From a virus: a stretch of 38,831 nucleotides of DNA. The notes beneath the pieces are model-generated. The model saw only the letters and a list, made by a program, of their open reading frames with translations, was not told the origin of the DNA and made no database searches. Location: positions 1 to 38,831 of the IMG/VR virus record IMGVR_UViG_3300025853_000245, one strand, 5' to 3'. Below, piece after piece: positions 1 through 8,739 of this stretch. How positions within the stretch are numbered: position 1 is the first letter of the stretch; the number at the start of each line of letters is the position of its first letter. A program made the position numbers and the translations under genes.

Positions 1-226
1 TACGATCTAATTTAGTGTGAACTTCTTTAAGTGCTTCTTCTACCTTTGCGATCCGTGCTTCAACAGCTCTATCTCTTTCCCGCTGTGCAGCTAACTCCAC
101 CTCTATCTTAGTCATTCTTTTCTCACCAATGTCTAAGCGTTCGATTATGCGTTTAATAATCCAACCGATAACTCCAAGGGCAATAGCTAGAGCGGTGTTT
201 AATAGACCAGATAGAGATTCGATCAT
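1..226 (-). CDS. Membrane-anchored coiled-coil protein, C-terminus cut by window edge
   Basis: I translated this by hand from an ATG at 224-226; the frame stays open to base 1 (75 codons), so the stop is outside the window. The protein starts MIESLSGLLNTALAIALGVI, a hydrophobic segment covering about residues 5-23, followed by a basic stretch (KRIIER). The rest is a charged heptad-rich helix running to the edge. It follows the preceding fibre gene (stop at 233) with a 6-nt gap, so it is in the late operon. In T7 the genes after the tail fibre are the class II holin and the small terminase, which suggests a lysis or membrane role here. The family is not recognised. The topology, one N-terminal membrane helix plus a coiled coil, is the same as in the protein at 17613-17981. 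Confidence 0.6.
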   Translation of the reverse strand, partial: MIESLSGLLNTALAIALGVIGWIIKRIIERLDIGEKRMTKIEVELAAQRERDRAVEARIAKVEEALKEVHTKLDR

Positions 227-232
227 TACATG

Positions 233-1009
233 TTACCCTACTAAAACAACTCTGATATGGGAATAGTCACCAGTTCCAGTACCCCAATCAACATTTGCAA
301 ATAAACCACTACTATTAATTGTGTAACCATTAGGTGCTAATTGAGCTGTAATCGTTGTGTTTGTTATATCTGTAATAGTTATACCTCTAGGATTTTGTGA
401 ATTACTTATATTAACTATTTCATGCAACTGTTGCTGTCTGTTTGTACCGCTTGCGTCTTCCGCTGCATACACTGAGAAGACAGCACCTAAAGCAGCATCG
501 CCTAAGTCGTGGTCTAAAATCATAGTAGCTCCATTACCTACGCTTACTGGGGTGCCTTGGTCGTCTTGGTCTATCCATCCACTATCCCACTTACTTACAA
601 CCTGAGCATCCACATACGCCTTGATGCTTTGTTGCGTGGCAAGTGCAGTAGCAGAGTTGGATGTCATAGCGTCCTCGTCTTTTATCTCAACTTCCGTAGG
701 AGCAGCATTACTTCCACTTACATTACCAAGTGCTCTAAGGTTCGCTATAGAAGCTAAACTAAGTGTACCACTTGTAGTAATAGGACCACCTGTCAGTCCT
801 GTTCCGCTTGCTATAGAAACTACCGTACCTCCACCTCCAGCTGGTAATTCACTGTGCTTTGCTAAACGAACACCAGTACCTGCACCTCCTCCGGTGTGAA
901 CGTGTAACGTATCGTTTGTTGTGTCTACTGTTACTTCACCTTCCGCTCCAGCAAAGCTACTGTGCTCGGTGTCTGTACCTCTTCTAAGTTGTACTGATAT
1001 ATTTGGCAT
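233..1009 (-). CDS. Short tail fibre protein with N-terminal RRGT module
   Basis: A 258-residue virion protein, probably a distal fibre or receptor-binding component. Residues 1-40 form a module with V-Q-L-R-R-G-T, a GEVTVDT turn and LHVHTG. This resembles the N-terminal module of many phage fibre proteins (Mtd_N-like: xIQxRRGT ... GExxxxTDxxxLxVxDG). The middle (residues 55-135) is low-complexity Gly/Ser/Thr with the fibre phrase SIKAYVDAQ. The C-terminal 100 residues look like a compact beta domain ending in VDWGTGTGDYSHIRVVLVG. The gene sits 7 nt downstream of a smaller protein with the same N-terminal module. A fibre role is inferred from composition, module and location; the receptor is unknown. 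Confidence 0.75.
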   Translation of the reverse strand: MPNISVQLRRGTDTEHSSFAGAEGEVTVDTTNDTLHVHTGGGAGTGVRLAKHSELPAGGGGTVVSIASGTGLTGGPITTSGTLSLASIANLRALGNVSGSNAAPTEVEIKDEDAMTSNSATALATQQSIKAYVDAQVVSKWDSGWIDQDDQGTPVSVGNGATMILDHDLGDAALGAVFSVYAAEDASGTNRQQQLHEIVNISNSQNPRGITITDITNTTITAQLAPNGYTINSSGLFANVDWGTGTGDYSHIRVVLVG

Positions 1010-1016
1010 GATGGTC

Positions 1017-1337
1017 TTATACGATTGATCCGAAGTCTAGCGTAAGTGCAAGCTTTGCGGAAGTTACAGCCTCATCGGCTAATTGCGTGGTATCTACTCC
1101 ACCGTTTGCGATACTTAATGTAGCGTCCCCAGAAGTAGCTCCTCCACTCAGTCCGGTGCTGGCGATAACAGCAGTGATGTCTCCGGTCCCTCCGCTAACA
1201 AGTGTACCACCTGCGGTCGATCCGTCGTGTACGTGAAGTTTCTTGTCGTCTGTTGTGTAGATGAGTTCCCCGGCAGCACCAGTAAAACTAGTGTTCTGCG
1301 TTGCGGTTCCCCTGCGAATTTGTACTGCAATACTCAT
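1017..1337 (-). CDS. Small tail fibre protein, RRGT module
   Basis: A 106-residue protein made of the RRGT fibre module (residues 1-45: [24 protein letters not shown]) followed by a Gly/Ser/Thr spacer. It also carries the common fibre phrase [16 protein letters not shown] and a short C-terminal LDFGSIV. It is a shorter paralogue of the N-terminal part of the next gene (233-1009). The ending resembles the DWGSV near the C-terminus of the upstream adaptor (1344-2141), suggesting a shared docking motif along the fibre. The gene is 6 nt downstream of the adaptor. It could also be read as a fragment of a once longer fibre, but the start, stop and spacing look intact. Confidence 0.7.
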   Translation of the reverse strand: MSIAVQIRRGTATQNTSFTGAAGELIYTTDDKKLHVHDGSTAGGTLVSGGTGDITAVIASTGLSGGATSGDATLSIANGGVDTTQLADEAVTSAKLALTLDFGSIV

Positions 1338-1343
1338 AATGTG

Positions 1344-2141
1344 TTATACTATTTGTCCGTAAGAATAAGAAGCCGATACAGGATCAGTGGCTACACTTCC
1401 CCAATCATACTCCGTTGGAATGTCTGTTGATACTTTATATCCCCGTTCAATAACAAGGATTTCTGAAAGATTTGCTGGTGGTGTATCGAACTGTATCTCA
1501 TCTGCTCCACCTGCTATTGTGTAGTCGTCTGGGTCTTGTACTGCACCGTTAATAGATACTAATACAGCAGAAGAAGCTACACCGTTTGTAGTAAAGGAAA
1601 GAGAGAATGTATCAGTCGTACCGTCCCCTGTGAATTTATTAAAGTCTGGAGTAATCCCAACACCCGTAGCAATAGCAGAAGCAATACCGTCTACATAAGC
1701 TTTCGTTGTAGCGTCCGCTAAAGCAGTAGGAGTGCCTACATTTGTAATACGTTTGTTCTTAGCGTCCCACTGTGTACCGCCTTGTTCTAACTGCAACGAC
1801 GCATCATTTAACTCACTGATCTCTTCAGCAAGATAACGATTGTGTAGGTACGCTCTGTCTAACTCCGATTCCGTTAATACAGAACCATTTACAAAGTCTA
1901 CAAGGTTATCATTAGGTTGGCTCTTTCTGCGTACTCGGACGATTTGTCCAGCTGTTGCTCCTGTAGTAAGTACAATCTTTTTAGTCGGAGAAGTTTCAAT
2001 AGTGTAGTCAGCTGTTGGACCTAATGTTTTAACAACACCGTTAATCTCGACTGTAACGTGTTCGTCTTCTAAGTAATCAAAAGTAAAAGCAAAGTCCGTC
2101 TGGTCGGCTGTCGCTGTATAATCTTGGAAAGTGTTAGCCAT
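1344..2141 (-). CDS. Tail fibre adaptor, T7 gp17 N-terminal domain type
   Basis: A 265-residue protein carrying the tail-attachment domain of T7 gp17 (phage_T7_tail family) at residues 1-105: FxFxFDYLEDEHVTVEINGV, VRVRRKSQ, VDFVNGSVLTESELDRAYLH. In T7 this domain binds the gp11/gp12 tail and continues into a long fibre. Here the protein stops after a short linker (residues 106-160) and a second beta domain (173-233). That second domain looks like a copy of the first: TDTFSLSF, VSINGAV, DYTI, EILVIERGY. It therefore seems to be an adaptor on which the separate downstream proteins build. It starts at ATG 2141, 45 bp after the large internal virion gene, the only visible gap in this part of the operon. 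Confidence 0.88.
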   Translation of the reverse strand: MANTFQDYTATADQTDFAFTFDYLEDEHVTVEINGVVKTLGPTADYTIETSPTKKIVLTTGATAGQIVRVRRKSQPNDNLVDFVNGSVLTESELDRAYLHNRYLAEEISELNDASLQLEQGGTQWDAKNKRITNVGTPTALADATTKAYVDGIASAIATGVGITPDFNKFTGDGTTDTFSLSFTTNGVASSAVLVSINGAVQDPDDYTIAGGADEIQFDTPPANLSEILVIERGYKVSTDIPTEYDWGSVATDPVSASYSYGQIV

Positions 2142-2186
2142 GATGTTAAGTGTATATTATTAATTATTGAGTGAGAAGAGCAAGTA

Positions 2187-5100
2187 TTATTGCTTAGGTA
2201 ATGATATGTCTACAATATCATCAGAAGTTGTGGTTCTTCGGTTAGGCTCTAAAAGCTTTCCAGTGATAACATCAAACCAAGCCTCGCCTTGTGCGTTTTG
2301 ATATTTTCTAATTTTTCTATCTTTACGAATTTCTTTCCAAGCCCTATCTCTGTATTGTTTTAGTTTTTCTCTAACTAGTTTAGCTTTTGTATCTTCAACG
2401 CCACTTACTTCAAAGTTAGGTGCTTTCTTGTATCGCTGAGTCTTTATTAAACTTTCTAGTGATCGTCTAAGAGTTTTACCTCCAAGCGTTACTTTAGACA
2501 TTTTATCCATCCACTCATCGTATAAAGATAGCTTAGTCTTAGGGTTCTTAAAGTCTCTTGTATCTATCTTTTCTTTTTCTGTTTTATTAAAATTATAACG
2601 ACCTCCTACGTCTTCTCTTATAGAAGCTAACTCTGTCATTAACTTATCACGCTTATCTTCTGCGAAATAAACAGGACTAAGAACACCCCAAGCACCTTCC
2701 CGTTGCCACTGCCTCTCAACCTTTTCTCCTAATAAATTACGTGCGTATAAACCCGGAAACACTCCAGCAGATCGTTCTAATAACTTATCCTTGAAACTGT
2801 TAGCTCTGGTTTGAAACTCTTGATTAACTTGATTTAGGTCTCTTAATAAAGACGGTGAAAACGAAGACAAGAAATCTACAGCAGCTGATTCCATTGCGTA
2901 GTTACCGGGCTTATAATCTAACAAGCTAAACACAGATTTTAAACCTCTAAGGAAATACTTATCTGAAAAGTTCGTAACAAAGGAAGCGTGCAAAACATTA
3001 TACCACTCTTGGTCGTCTGGCGTAAGTTCTTCCCCGGATAGCATCAGATAGTGAACCAAATCGGCGTGGACAGACATCATAGTAGAGAACGGCTCAAATC
3101 TGCTGTAATCTATTTTGTGACCTCCTATGTATAATGTATTAGGCCTCCACCCAGCTTCTCTTAACCTAGCTCTTTGGTCGTCACTTAAATGTGCTCCACT
3201 GCCTGTAATGTTTCCAGTGGCTATTCCAGTCATAATACCAGCACCCAATACTGTACTTGATATACCATTTGCTGCGGCCTCTGCTTGTTCTTCCGCTTTC
3301 TTAAGAGTTAATTCGTTTCTTTGTTCAAATAAAACTTCATTAGCATCCTCTATCTTTTTTATTTCCTCTTTAGGAATAACATCAGATTTTAAAGCTTCTG
3401 TATTTTTTAATATAGTTTGTTCAACTTCTTTTAGTTTTTTAGCTGAACGAGTACTACCCAATGTAGCTTTAGCCCAATTATAATGAGCTAACACTGGTAA
3501 ATTATCAACTGTCCATTGAGCAATAGCCGTAGGTGTTTTAATAAAAGGAACCAATAATCTAGAAACTATTTTTATAGGATCACGATAAGCATCTTCGCTT
3601 GATCTGCTCCACCTAGAAAAGTCTCTAGCTAATCTAGATATTACTTTATCTGCATACTCTTGTTGATACACCATCGAGAAACCCAACTCAGAAGCCTCGT
3701 GAAACTCTTCATTCTGTGCCCAAGTCAAAACATCACCATCTCTTTTTAAGGCTTCGCTCATTCTCTTTTTAGTAAACTGATCAAGTGCCTTACCTTCTAA
3801 ACCTTTAAGTAATCCTTCTTGCATAGCTTGTGAACGCAAAGCTCTCATAGTACCCATAAATACAAAAGGTTGATCGAAAAGTCCCATCACTCTAAAACTG
3901 ACAGAAAACAATGGGTCTAGCATTTTACCTACAGCTGTTGTAGGTTCTCCTTCTACTGTTTCTTCTAAAAACTTCCTGAGTAGTCCTCGGTTTCTGTCGC
4001 TGTCTACTCCGTACTTATTAACCATTCTTTGTAGTTGGTCTTTGTTTTTAAAGTTTAATTTGATTGGACCTTTCTTTAATGCTTCTGTTTCTTGTTTAGC
4101 TGTCTTTTGAATTAAATCTTCTTCGTGTCTTCTAAAAGCTTTAGCGTTAAAAGCTCCGTGTCCGTTTTGTTTCCAAGTGGCTTTTAATATGGTTAACATA
4201 TCCCCCCAGTTATTAAAGTATTCACTAGTTGCCTTTAGTTCTTGCAAAGCTAGTTTCATCGCACTTACTTCTGGACCGTATACAGCGTCGCCTTGTGCTT
4301 GCCTAATCTTTATTTCGTTGTACTTCTTGAGCATCTGTTTAAATGGTAGATACCCCATATTAAACGAAGCGGATAAAAATCCTACAGTCCAAGTTCTAAT
4401 ACTAGCAAGCATAGCGTTTAACCTAAACTTCTCACCAGTTCTTAATAACAACTCAAATGTGCCCATTTCCTCCATACCGAAAGCATCCATCTTGCTTAAT
4501 GATTTTAAGAACTGAACAACAAATTCGTTATATGCAGCAGCTTCTTCTTCTTTTAACTTGTCAGTTAATACTTTCCTAGCTGCTCGTGCTTGGTCTTTTA
4601 ATCGCTTAATATCAGCAGGTACAGTCTGGGCTTTCTTAGCTGACGCACTTAAGTACTCTCTGATCTCAGCTATAGATTTATCTGACATCTCTTCAAGCTC
4701 TTCTATGGTATGCTTTAAAGAATACTTTTGATATATCTCTTTTGATATAAAGTTTCCTAATATACGTTCACGCATAGCTGATATACTATTCCCCAGCTCT
4801 ACACGTATCATGTCTACCAGCACTTGTTTTTCGTTCGGGCTTAAGTTAGTAATTCTTTTTGATATATCAGTTATTACATCTTCAACTAATTCTTTTTCCG
4901 TGCCTCCTTTAACTGCTTGTTTTATTTTAGCAGTCAAGCCTTCTACTTCTTCGGATAAAACTTTCTGTATCATTTTATCACGCTGTGGCATAGATTCTAA
5001 AAACCGTTTACCAAATGCACCCTCTTTAAGTTCGTTTAAAATCCTTGTAGCTTCTGCGGCTTTTTGTGGGTCTAAGTTTTTAGCTTCGCTTATGTCTTTA

Positions 5101-8100
5101 ATTAAAACATCAATAGACTCTTTATATTTCTCTGGGTTATTAAGTATATCTTGTAAGTTATCTAATGTTTGATTTACTTTCTTAACGATTGGTTTACTAA
5201 CTTGTACAGCATCTGTGAGGTTTTTAGTAAGCCTCTGAGAAAACATATCTAACGCTGCTTTATTAGTGCCTTTATTTAAACGTAATGTTTTTAATACTTG
5301 GTTGGATATTCTTTCTTTGTACTTCCCCCATATTGTATCAATCGCATCGTCTACAGTGAGTCCGAACTCTTTATCGATTATCGATCTAAGGTCGCCTGTA
5401 TTGGCTAACTCGTCAGCGTTGCTCAGTTCTTTCTTTAAGGCTTTTAGTATATTATCGTTTGTTAGCTCTCCGCTTTTTATTCCGTCTATTAAACTTAATA
5501 ACCTATCTATTGATTCGAATTGTTTTTGAACAGCGGGTTTATATTTAATAGGTTTCCTAAAATTCATCTTAGAATTACCTTTAAAACTAACAAGAAGCTT
5601 ACCAGATAAATTACCAGCCTTAGCTCGTAAATCTATCATCTTTCTGTACTTGATTAAGTCTTCTTCTAAGTTAAGTACATCTCCTTTTATACCCTCAAAT
5701 TGTCCTCGTAAATCTTTCGTTATACCTTTTTCAAGGTCTACATCAAACTCCGATAACCGCTCAACCAATCCATTTATTTTAGGATTCATTGTTTTATCTA
5801 GTTCTACATTTAATCGAACTAATCGGTTTACTTGATCTGGTAGGTCTTGTCCTTTATTTATGTAGTCTTCAATTTGATCTTCTGCAAACTTCGGTACACG
5901 TTTTCCGGTAATCCCGAAAGCCTCTTCACCAGTTTCCCTAGGTAGACGCATCTCAGCGATCTCACCAACACGACTAACGATGTTATCAGCTAAGTCTGTG
6001 CTTACTCCTTTACCTAATAAGTTTTTAACTGTGTTAACAATCTTTTCCCACAGCGTCATCTTAGGGGTATACTGAATACCTTTTAATGCTTGCTGTAATT
6101 TAACGTCAGTAAAAGCAAAAGACATAAACTCTCCGGGATTACTGATCCAATATAAGTCTGAGTCTGCACCTGCTTTTATAATATCATCACGCATAGCATC
6201 TGCTTTTTTAAACATGCGGAAAACTTCTGCTACAGGTTTAGGTATTCCTTTTTGTTTCAGCATACCATCAACCGCTTTTGCTCTAGCTGCTATGTCGTTT
6301 AAATCTATTTTATTAAATACATTAGCATCAAAGTGCTTGTATACATTGTCTACAGTTACAGCGTGGGTAGTCTCGTGTAATAACGTATATACAGGGTTTC
6401 TTTGTACTACGTTTGAGTTAATATCTAACACCACCCGTTTACCTGCTTGATCAAAGAAAGCTTCAGATTCTTCAAAACCTTTAGGTATCTTACCAGCAAA
6501 AGCCCTTTCTTCTATTTTAAAATCTATTCCCGTGTCTTTACCTAGGGCTAATAATTTATCTACAACATTACTATATTCTCCAAGCTCTCCAGCAGATAAA
6601 TCTTTTAAATCTTGCAAGGCTGCACGTAAAGTAACAGGAGCTGCTGTTTGTTGTTTTGCTACTACTTTTTCAAGCAATACAGAATCCCTGAAAGAATCCG
6701 AAACGGACTGTTTAACACCAAGTGTAGTATCTATAGCTTCTCTACCTGCTCTTATAGGAAACACGCCTTTGACTCCTTCAAGCGTACCAACTCGTTCAGC
6801 TATTTTAGCAGCAGCTGTGTCACCTACAATAAACGGCATCTTCTCAATCGAGTCGGTAACAACAGCTCTTTTAAAAGTAGAAGCACCTATACCAAGTGAG
6901 AAATCAGGATCAACAGACTTGATCAGATCGTTTATATCATTAGTAGATAACTCACCGACAGAACCGTCTGCTCTTGGTCCAGTAAACACATCATCTTCAA
7001 AGGAATACTTATAGTCGTCTAAATTTAAAGCAGCTTCTCTAGCTTGCTCAGGTATCGCGATTTTAGCACTGATAGTTTGTTCTTCCGACCCGTATTTAAA
7101 AGCTTTTGAAAGTCTGTCTTTAACTAAGTTTCTTTCACCTGTTGCTAAATATTCTATATCTTTCTGGAAGTCCTGCCCCCACTTGTAGCCTTTAGGTAAT
7201 CCCATAGCTGCCATTTGGTCTGCTTGTTCACCGCCTACAGGAGCAAAGTGTTTGGTAGTTTTATTTTTTAATGCACTACTAAACATAGTACCTAATGTCC
7301 TTTGTACATTTATAAAAGATAAATTTTTAGGTATATATACTTTATCAGTGTTGTGTGCATATTGAAGAGCTACTTGATATATTTTTCCCCCTTGCCCAGA
7401 TCGACCTGTTTTTAAAGCACCTACTTCTACTAATTCTTTATTTCCTAAATCTAGTGTTATTAAATCCTTAACTTCATTTAGTGTTTTACTTAAAAACTCT
7501 TGATCGTGTACTACGACAGAAGTCCTGTAGAACGGTGTACCTTTTTCTAACCCGTATTGACCTTGCTCCGCTTTTAAAGGAGCAGTGATGTCAGTGTCTA
7601 CATTTTCTGTGTCAATTATATCAAAGTGCCTCGCATCCTCTACCTTCCTGCCTGGAATTGTTTTAGGGATAACTTTACCTGCTCTAGGTGCGATTGTTTC
7701 TGAAAGTGTTCCGAAGTCCGTGCTATCAATTACAGGAGTTTTAAATAGTTCCTCAGTCTCCGACAACCCAGACCAAACACTTGTTTCTGGCGTTTCTACT
7801 CCTTTTATAACATCCAGCTGCCTTAATTCCTCCGCAGGTACATTATCCACCTTATCATCTATGGGTCGTATGTTAGTAAGTATTTCTTCCTTTAACGCAG
7901 TCTCTTCATCTAAACTTTCTTTTAATTGTTTAAGTGCAGCCGTTGCGTCCCCTTTACCTTCCGAAGCTCTTTTAACAGCTCTTAAAGCCTTAGCACGTTT
8001 AAAGTACATCCTTATATATTTGGCGGTAGGAAATACGAAATTAACACCACCACCTATAACTGCCCCTTCGAATGTGTTTGTTAATCTTTTATAAAGAGCT

Positions 8101-8738
8101 TCTTCTGCTTCTACATCATCAACATCTGTTGTTAGAAAATCAGCTACTGCACCTTTGAGTGCACCCTCTCCAGCTATTCTACCAACCGCTAAAGCTTTCC
8201 TACCTTTTTCTGTCTTACCGATTAATTTAATAACATCATCTGCTTTAGAAGAAATCTTAGTAGTTGTTGAAAATGTTTTAAGTACTGACTTAACCACGCC
8301 TCCCGGTCCTGCAAAAGCCGTAACCCAACTACCCATCTCAGCTGCTATTTCTTCAACGGCGTTCTCAGGTTTACCTAACCACTCTTCTTCCCAGTTAACT
8401 CGTTCGGTTATCGGGGTCACCCCCAAAGCGTTTGTAACGTCATTAACTGTATTAACTAAATCTTCAGCTGATCTTACACCTGCTCTAGCTACAGCTCTAC
8501 CAGCCGTACCTACATCCGCTTGTTTAATATCTTGTAAATTTAATAACGTCCTTACTGCGGGCCCTGCTGCCCATTTAGTAAACTGAGACCAGTAAGAATC
8601 TTCGGGTTCATCTTCAGGTACATCAGGAGTAGGAGGCGGCGGTATCTCAGCAACAGTTGTCGGTTGTAACCACTCAAGTTGTTCCTCTTCAGGCATTGAA
8701 GGTTTTAACCAATCAGGAAGCTCTTCTTCTGCAGCCAT
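2187..8738 (-). CDS. Giant internal virion (ejection) protein at gp16 position, with metallopeptidase motif
   Basis: 2183 residues against 1318 in T7 gp16, in the position of the last internal virion protein before the fibres. T7 gp16 is ejected first and helps carry DNA across the cell envelope. The N-terminus is acidic with a proline run (about 31-48). There is an HExxH motif, LLHETTHAV (H788, E789, H792), with a later NPGEFMSF (E870) that could be a third zinc ligand: the signature of zincin peptidases found in phage polyvalent proteins. Long charged helical regions fill about 950-1500. Near 1825-1885 a hydrophobic Gly-rich stretch and GWRPNTLYIGG ... YSRFEPF resemble the LPD38-type region of large ejection proteins. 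I did not see the lytic transglycosylase signature of T7 gp16. The ejection role rests on position and size; peptidase activity is inferred. Confidence 0.85.
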   Translation of the reverse strand: MAAEEELPDWLKPSMPEEEQLEWLQPTTVAEIPPPPTPDVPEDEPEDSYWSQFTKWAAGPAVRTLLNLQDIKQADVGTAGRAVARAGVRSAEDLVNTVNDVTNALGVTPITERVNWEEEWLGKPENAVEEIAAEMGSWVTAFAGPGGVVKSVLKTFSTTTKISSKADDVIKLIGKTEKGRKALAVGRIAGEGALKGAVADFLTTDVDDVEAEEALYKRLTNTFEGAVIGGGVNFVFPTAKYIRMYFKRAKALRAVKRASEGKGDATAALKQLKESLDEETALKEEILTNIRPIDDKVDNVPAEELRQLDVIKGVETPETSVWSGLSETEELFKTPVIDSTDFGTLSETIAPRAGKVIPKTIPGRKVEDARHFDIIDTENVDTDITAPLKAEQGQYGLEKGTPFYRTSVVVHDQEFLSKTLNEVKDLITLDLGNKELVEVGALKTGRSGQGGKIYQVALQYAHNTDKVYIPKNLSFINVQRTLGTMFSSALKNKTTKHFAPVGGEQADQMAAMGLPKGYKWGQDFQKDIEYLATGERNLVKDRLSKAFKYGSEEQTISAKIAIPEQAREAALNLDDYKYSFEDDVFTGPRADGSVGELSTNDINDLIKSVDPDFSLGIGASTFKRAVVTDSIEKMPFIVGDTAAAKIAERVGTLEGVKGVFPIRAGREAIDTTLGVKQSVSDSFRDSVLLEKVVAKQQTAAPVTLRAALQDLKDLSAGELGEYSNVVDKLLALGKDTGIDFKIEERAFAGKIPKGFEESEAFFDQAGKRVVLDINSNVVQRNPVYTLLHETTHAVTVDNVYKHFDANVFNKIDLNDIAARAKAVDGMLKQKGIPKPVAEVFRMFKKADAMRDDIIKAGADSDLYWISNPGEFMSFAFTDVKLQQALKGIQYTPKMTLWEKIVNTVKNLLGKGVSTDLADNIVSRVGEIAEMRLPRETGEEAFGITGKRVPKFAEDQIEDYINKGQDLPDQVNRLVRLNVELDKTMNPKINGLVERLSEFDVDLEKGITKDLRGQFEGIKGDVLNLEEDLIKYRKMIDLRAKAGNLSGKLLVSFKGNSKMNFRKPIKYKPAVQKQFESIDRLLSLIDGIKSGELTNDNILKALKKELSNADELANTGDLRSIIDKEFGLTVDDAIDTIWGKYKERISNQVLKTLRLNKGTNKAALDMFSQRLTKNLTDAVQVSKPIVKKVNQTLDNLQDILNNPEKYKESIDVLIKDISEAKNLDPQKAAEATRILNELKEGAFGKRFLESMPQRDKMIQKVLSEEVEGLTAKIKQAVKGGTEKELVEDVITDISKRITNLSPNEKQVLVDMIRVELGNSISAMRERILGNFISKEIYQKYSLKHTIEELEEMSDKSIAEIREYLSASAKKAQTVPADIKRLKDQARAARKVLTDKLKEEEAAAYNEFVVQFLKSLSKMDAFGMEEMGTFELLLRTGEKFRLNAMLASIRTWTVGFLSASFNMGYLPFKQMLKKYNEIKIRQAQGDAVYGPEVSAMKLALQELKATSEYFNNWGDMLTILKATWKQNGHGAFNAKAFRRHEEDLIQKTAKQETEALKKGPIKLNFKNKDQLQRMVNKYGVDSDRNRGLLRKFLEETVEGEPTTAVGKMLDPLFSVSFRVMGLFDQPFVFMGTMRALRSQAMQEGLLKGLEGKALDQFTKKRMSEALKRDGDVLTWAQNEEFHEASELGFSMVYQQEYADKVISRLARDFSRWSRSSEDAYRDPIKIVSRLLVPFIKTPTAIAQWTVDNLPVLAHYNWAKATLGSTRSAKKLKEVEQTILKNTEALKSDVIPKEEIKKIEDANEVLFEQRNELTLKKAEEQAEAAANGISSTVLGAGIMTGIATGNITGSGAHLSDDQRARLREAGWRPNTLYIGGHKIDYSRFEPFSTMMSVHADLVHYLMLSGEELTPDDQEWYNVLHASFVTNFSDKYFLRGLKSVFSLLDYKPGNYAMESAAVDFLSSFSPSLLRDLNQVNQEFQTRANSFKDKLLERSAGVFPGLYARNLLGEKVERQWQREGAWGVLSPVYFAEDKRDKLMTELASIREDVGGRYNFNKTEKEKIDTRDFKNPKTKLSLYDEWMDKMSKVTLGGKTLRRSLESLIKTQRYKKAPNFEVSGVEDTKAKLVREKLKQYRDRAWKEIRKDRKIRKYQNAQGEAWFDVITGKLLEPNRRTTTSDDIVDISLPKQ

Positions 8739-8739
8739 C

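Noticed and set aside
233-1337. Diversity-generating retroelement suggested by the Mtd_N-like fibre modules
   Set aside because: No reverse transcriptase and no template/variable repeat pair is visible; this module is widespread in ordinary phage fibres.
6532-8094. Long plus-strand open frames (160 and 169 codons) opposite the giant ejection protein gene
   Set aside because: Low-complexity Ser/Leu-rich antisense shadows of a clearly coding minus-strand gene, without ribosome sites or domain patterns; all other plus-strand frames are of the same kind.
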